Shown here: piece by piece, positions 60,695-64,000 of the stretch | Position numbering within the stretch: the first letter of the stretch is position 1 | Layout of the letters: every line of letters starts with the position of its first letter | NCBI GenBank assembly: GCA_910587355.1 | Contig: CAJUKF010000003.1 | Span: forward strand, 1 to 64,000 | DNA: 64,000 nucleotides | Direction of reading: 5' to 3' | Source of the DNA: an uncultured Muribaculaceae bacterium | GTDB lineage: Bacteria > Bacteroidota > Bacteroidia > Bacteroidales > Muribaculaceae | Position numbers and translations under genes: made by a program | Notes under the pieces: model-generated | Database searches by the model: none | What the model saw: the letters and a program-made list of their open reading frames with translations, nothing else | What the model was told of the DNA's origin: nothing

Positions 60695-61783
60695 TTATTT
60701 TAACTTCTCCCTCATCCGTGCGTACACCACCTCGGGCTTTATAGCCGTAAGACAGATGTAATCGCCTCTGAAGCATGGTTTGTCGCCGAAAACAGAGCAG
60801 GGACGGCACGGTACCGGCACCTGGATAGTGTCATCGTCACGCTGTCGCCAACCCTTAAAGCCACAGTAGGGATGCGTGGCACCCCATATGCTCAGGGTGG
60901 GCGCACCGGCAATAGCAGCAAGATGCATATTCGCAGAATCCATGGCAAGCATCACATCAAGGTGATTGAGAAGAGCAAGTTCGGCCGGAAACCCATATCG
61001 TTTTCCAGCAAGCGATTGCACACACGAATATTTTGCCGCCCACCTTTCGAGAACAGCCTGCTCATTTCCGCCTCCGCCGAAAAGGAATATGCGCAGACGC
61101 TCGCCCCGGTCGGCATCGCGCTGAAATATCTCCACAATACGCTCCATTTTATCAGGAGGATATATTTTCCCCGCATGCGCCGCAAAAGGCGCAATGCCTA
61201 TCCACTTTTCGCCGTCGGGTTTCGAAGCGGTGATTGCGGCAAAATCGGCTGCAGAAGCAGAATTGCGCGCATGATAAAGGCCGTCGAAAATTTCGTTGCA
61301 AGGCAGACCGGCCTTAAAGAATACTTCGCGATACCGGGCACGCTGCGATGTCAGAGGCAGCATCACCTTATTCACTCGTCTCGTTAAGGCACGCCGTTTT
61401 GCACGCGGCTTGAAAATATGAACCGACGGCACTCCTTTGAGCCGGAGGAAAACCGAGAGAATACGCGTACGCAGCACATTATGCAAATCGACAAATACGT
61501 CGGGGCGATATTGTGAGTGCAGTTCCGCTGCTAAAGTCCGGAGACCCTTTATACCGTCGTATTTGCCGCTAACATCGGCTCCGACAACGGTAAGATTAGA
61601 CGGCGCGCCAACAAACAGCGATGTCATCGACGGCCGCGTGAGCATCACAAACCGTATATCAGGATAATTGCGGCATGCGCTGTAAACCACCGGCACAGTC
61701 ATGGCAACGTCGCCCAAAGCCGAGAATCGGCCCATAAGCACCGTACGTATTCCCGGCACGGCTGTCGCATCATTTTGCGCCAT
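60695..61783 (-). CDS. Glycosyltransferase family 9 (heptosyltransferase-like)
   Basis: A 362-residue GT-B fold enzyme predicted to add a sugar to lipopolysaccharide core using an ADP-heptose-type donor. Features are FSALGDVAMTVPVVYSA near the N-terminus (the SxIGD-type loop of GT9) and the C-terminal WGATHPYCGFKGW with MDSANMHLAAIAG nucleotide-site residues. The start was placed at ATG 61783, giving a 14-nt overlap with the upstream DUF4254 gene; an ATG at 61807 is possible. Acceptor unknown. Confidence 0.85.
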   Translation of the reverse strand: MAQNDATAVPGIRTVLMGRFSALGDVAMTVPVVYSACRNYPDIRFVMLTRPSMTSLFVGAPSNLTVVGADVSGKYDGIKGLRTLAAELHSQYRPDVFVDLHNVLRTRILSVFLRLKGVPSVHIFKPRAKRRALTRRVNKVMLPLTSQRARYREVFFKAGLPCNEIFDGLYHARNSASAADFAAITASKPDGEKWIGIAPFAAHAGKIYPPDKMERIVEIFQRDADRGERLRIFLFGGGGNEQAVLERWAAKYSCVQSLAGKRYGFPAELALLNHLDVMLAMDSANMHLAAIAGAPTLSIWGATHPYCGFKGWRQRDDDTIQVPVPCRPCSVFGDKPCFRGDYICLTAIKPEVVYARMREKLK

Positions 61784-62375
61784 AAAGCACGGGATTCGTA
61801 TCCGCATCGTTGTACATCTTCATCTGTCTGTAGACTTTCATGTACTTGCGTCCGGCCGCTATATCATCCAGAAGAGCATCAATGGCCGAAATCAGGTCAG
61901 CACGCTGCTCCTCGAGCACTGTAAGCTTGGCGCTGCAACGGGCCCGATGCTCCCGAGTGGCATCCGCGCGGTTGACCTCTGCAGCCATATGATATATTTT
62001 CAGAGCAAGAATCGACAGACGGTCGAGCGCCCATGCAGGACTCTCGGTATTTATAGTAGCGTCGTCGAGAGGCTTTACGTGTGCATAGACATTGCGGAAA
62101 TAGCTGTCAAGCTCCTCCACCATATCCGTGCGTTCCTGATTGGAGCGGTCGATGCGACGCTTGAGTGCCAACGCAGCAACAGGGTCGATTTCCGGGTCAC
62201 GGATTATATCTTCAAGATGCCACTGCACGGCATCAATCCTGTTCTTTGCATAAAGCACATCCTCTACTGTTCCCTTTTCATAAGGATTGCGTGTAGCGGC
62301 ATCCACATCATCATCTTTATGGTAGTCGAGAACCGACTCCTCGAATATCCGGTAACTCTTCTCTGCGAATTTCAT
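61770..62375 (-). CDS. DUF4254 family protein
   Basis: A 201-residue soluble, highly helical protein with many charged residues. Matches the Bacteroidota DUF4254 family by pattern (AVQWHLEDIIRDPEIDP near residue 50 and PAWALDRLSILALKIYHM near 110). No catalytic motif. It is often found next to GT9-type genes in this phylum, as here, with a small overlap that implies coupling. Role in LPS synthesis is inferred from that association only. Confidence 0.8.
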   Translation of the reverse strand: MKFAEKSYRIFEESVLDYHKDDDVDAATRNPYEKGTVEDVLYAKNRIDAVQWHLEDIIRDPEIDPVAALALKRRIDRSNQERTDMVEELDSYFRNVYAHVKPLDDATINTESPAWALDRLSILALKIYHMAAEVNRADATREHRARCSAKLTVLEEQRADLISAIDALLDDIAAGRKYMKVYRQMKMYNDADTNPVLYGAK

Positions 62376-62399
62376 AGCGTAGTTATATGGTTTGATTCA

Positions 62400-62430
62400 C
62401 AAAGTTAAAACTAAAATCGGAAGCTGCAAA
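62400..62430 (-). promoter_or_regulatory. Bacteroidota-type promoter for the DUF4254-GT9 operon
   Basis: On the minus strand: TTTG at 62427-62430, 19 bp, TAACTTTG at 62400-62407. Exact match in sequence and spacing, 25 nt before the DUF4254 start. May also serve ruvB and uvrC by read-through, since no terminator was seen between these genes. Confidence 0.75.
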
Positions 62431-62597
62431 ACGCGATGCATATTTTTCCAAAAATTTCAATACTTCAGGAGCAATCTTCCGGTGCGGTTCAAATCTTTTT
62501 ATTAATTTCGCAACAACAAGTCCGGCAGCCAGTATGAATTACCACGACCAATTCGGAATCGTACACCTTAACATAGAAAATATAAAGCATTAGGCAT

Positions 62598-62855
62598 ATG
62601 TCATTTTGGAAATTCGTCCGCAGAATGATTATTCTGAATTTCTTTTTCGACTTGTTTTCCGGCAAGTCTGATAATCACAATGGCTGTTCGCATCATTGCG
62701 ATGATTACGACGACAAACCGCATAATCATTTTACAGGATTTCTCAACAACAGCCGCCAAAACAATTTTGATGATTACGGTATTTTCGGCCGCAATAGCAA
62801 CCATTTCGATGAAGACATGGACAATTTCGACCGTTTCTGCCACGGCGATGACTGA
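62598..62855 (+). CDS. Tiny His/Asp/Asn-rich protein
   Basis: An 85-residue protein. N-terminal hydrophobic stretch MSFWKFVRRMIILNFFFDLF could be a membrane anchor. The rest is strongly rich in His, Asp and Asn (CSHHCDDYDDKPHN, DEDMDNFDRFCHGDD) with three cysteines, suggesting metal binding at a membrane surface. No family recognised. A weak -7 box TAATTTCG lies at 62513-62520. AT-rich codons. It might be a spurious ORF, but the composition on the plus frame is unusual and a start, stop and spacing are reasonable. Confidence 0.5.
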   Translation: MSFWKFVRRMIILNFFFDLFSGKSDNHNGCSHHCDDYDDKPHNHFTGFLNNSRQNNFDDYGIFGRNSNHFDEDMDNFDRFCHGDD

Positions 62856-62956
62856 TAAGCCAAATCATAACACCTCCGTTTTGTAAGAGCAACCGCTTCT
62901 TTAAGTGCTTTAAGTATCTGATAAATAAGTGCTATAAAGAGTTTTATCGCTTTTTA

Positions 62957-62988
62957 TTCGGCAATTCGCGAGATTTTGTGTAATTTTG
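62957..62988 (+). promoter_or_regulatory. Promoter for the class A PBP gene
   Basis: TTCG at 62957-62960, 20 bp, TAATTTTG at 62981-62988 (exact -7 box; -33 has one mismatch). Start codon follows 27 nt later. Confidence 0.6.
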
Positions 62989-63015
62989 CGCACTCTCTCA
63001 CGTTTTTTATATTAT

Positions 63016-64000
63016 ATGGCAAAATCTGAAAATAACAGCAAGACGGTGAAGAGTCCGGCACGCCGGGCCCGCAACCGTCGTATAATCAAAATATTGTGGA
63101 TAGCTTTCGTGGCATTCATCCTCTTCTGCGCCGGATTTTTCTTTTTGATTTACAACGGCGTAATCGGCTATATGCCCCCTGTCGAAGAGCTGAAAAATCC
63201 ACAGGATAAGTTCGCGTCGGTCATTTATACTGCCGACGGCAAGGAAATGGGCCGCTATTTCCGCAACACCGGCAACCGCGTATATGCCGACTTCGACGAG
63301 ATTTCGCCTGCCGTGGTCGACGCTCTAATAGCCACCGAAGACGCGCGTTTCAATGACCACTCGGGCATTGACGTAAAGGCGGTAATGCGAGCCATGGTGA
63401 AGACCATAGCGCTCGGCCAGAAAAATGCCGGCGGCGGCTCGACAATCACTCAGCAGCTTGCCAAGCAGCTCTACACTCCGCCGTCAAGCGGCCTGCTGTC
63501 GCGTGCCGTGCAGAAGCCCATTGAATGGATGATTGCTATCAAGCTCGAACGTTTCTACTCCAAGGAAGAAATACTGAAGATGTATCTCAATCAGTTCGAC
63601 TTCCTCTACAACGCAGTCGGCATCAAGAGCGCCGCGAAAGTATATTTCAACAAATCGGCCGCCGACCTCGACGTTCTCGAAGCCGCCACTCTTGTTGGCA
63701 TGGTGAAGAACCCTTCATATTTCAATCCTGTCCGTCAGCCGGAGCGCACCCGCCAGCGCCGCAATGTGGTGCTTGAGCAAATGTACAAAGCCGATATGCT
63801 ATCGGAAGAAGAACTCGGACGTCTCAAAGAACAGCCGCTTACGCTCGATTTTCAGCGCGTTGACCACAAAGACGGTCTCGCTCCCTACTTCCGCGAAGAA
63901 CTTCGCCGGATGCTCTCGGCCAAGAAGCCGGCACGCGGCAATTACCCCTCGTGGGACCAGCAGCGCTATATCGACGATTCTATCGCCTGGGCCACCAATC
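63016..64000 (+). CDS. Class A penicillin-binding protein (partial, runs off the window)
   Basis: The 3' end is beyond the window, so only the first 328 codons are seen. It begins with a basic cytosolic tail and one membrane helix (about residues 23-46, ILWIAFVAFILFCAGFFFLI), then a GT51 peptidoglycan glycosyltransferase domain. The catalytic glutamate is E108 in ATEDARFNDHSGID, and GGSTITQQLAKQLY near residue 138-151 is the second family motif; the third block, KMYLNQFDF, follows. The transpeptidase domain would lie downstream. PBP1A-type, but PBP1C cannot be excluded. Confidence 0.88.
   Translation, partial: MAKSENNSKTVKSPARRARNRRIIKILWIAFVAFILFCAGFFFLIYNGVIGYMPPVEELKNPQDKFASVIYTADGKEMGRYFRNTGNRVYADFDEISPAVVDALIATEDARFNDHSGIDVKAVMRAMVKTIALGQKNAGGGSTITQQLAKQLYTPPSSGLLSRAVQKPIEWMIAIKLERFYSKEEILKMYLNQFDFLYNAVGIKSAAKVYFNKSAADLDVLEAATLVGMVKNPSYFNPVRQPERTRQRRNVVLEQMYKADMLSEEELGRLKEQPLTLDFQRVDHKDGLAPYFREELRRMLSAKKPARGNYPSWDQQRYIDDSIAWATN

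Noticed and set aside
62601..62843. Minus-strand 80-residue frame opposite the His/Asp-rich gene
   Set aside because: Ile/Val/Ala-rich composition is what the complement of Asp/Asn/His codons yields; no promoter on that strand.

Overview
The window reads as chromosome of a Bacteroidales bacterium, most likely Muribaculaceae or a close relative. Support: transcription units start behind Bacteroidota-type promoters (TTTG or TTG, 19-20 bp, then TAnnTTTG or TAnnTTCG) and starts seldom have a Shine-Dalgarno; nuoC and nuoD are fused; complex I genes are present without nuoE, nuoF and nuoG; DUF2027-Smr, DUF5723 and DUF4254-type proteins occur; coding DNA is GC-rich while intergenic DNA is AT-rich. 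No rRNA, tRNA, IS element, CRISPR array or prophage was recognised.

Layout. 1-7769: tightly packed plus-strand genes udk, an lptB-like ATPase with an N-terminal extension, glnS, a repeat-like protein, cdsA, a DUF2027/Smr protein and a flavodoxin-ferredoxin protein, many with 1-4 nt overlaps. 7774-10461: LysE-type exporter, Wzi-like outer-membrane protein, small lipoprotein. 10469-12282 (minus): MATE transporter translationally coupled to a small protein. 12509-14468: an isolated Rhs C-terminal module with its own promoter, coupled to a small membrane protein; AT-rich and the best candidate for an undescribed toxin-immunity pair. 14800-23233: envelope genes (SurA-like chaperone, OstA/LptA-like protein, acyltransferase, metallophosphoesterase), then tex and a degenerate folK-like gene. 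23291-23396: paired palindromic repeats resembling a REPIN. 23534-24931: a serpin lipoprotein as a single unit between a promoter and a terminator.

25081-42603 is the energy island: nuoA-B-CD-H, then a complete F1Fo ATP synthase set atpD-C-B-E-F-H-A-G, then nuoI-J-K-L-M-N, all on one strand, with no intrinsic terminator seen inside and a strong terminator after nuoN. The ATP synthase operon thus sits inside the complex I operon, which would couple expression of the ion-pumping and ATP-making complexes.

42755-46008: a lipoprotein and a DUF5723-like outer-membrane protein. 46054-50765: gyrB, rnr, folB. 50852-55448: a small exopolysaccharide export module (Wza-like lipoprotein, Wzc-like tyrosine kinase, polytopic polymerase/ligase candidate). 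55438-57014 (minus): HD-domain protein and ilvE. 57171-57701: small outer-membrane barrel. 57771-62430 (minus): uvrC, ruvB, a GT9 glycosyltransferase and a DUF4254 protein behind a strong promoter. 62598-62855: a tiny His/Asp/Asn-rich protein. 63016-64000: a class A penicillin-binding protein cut by the window edge.
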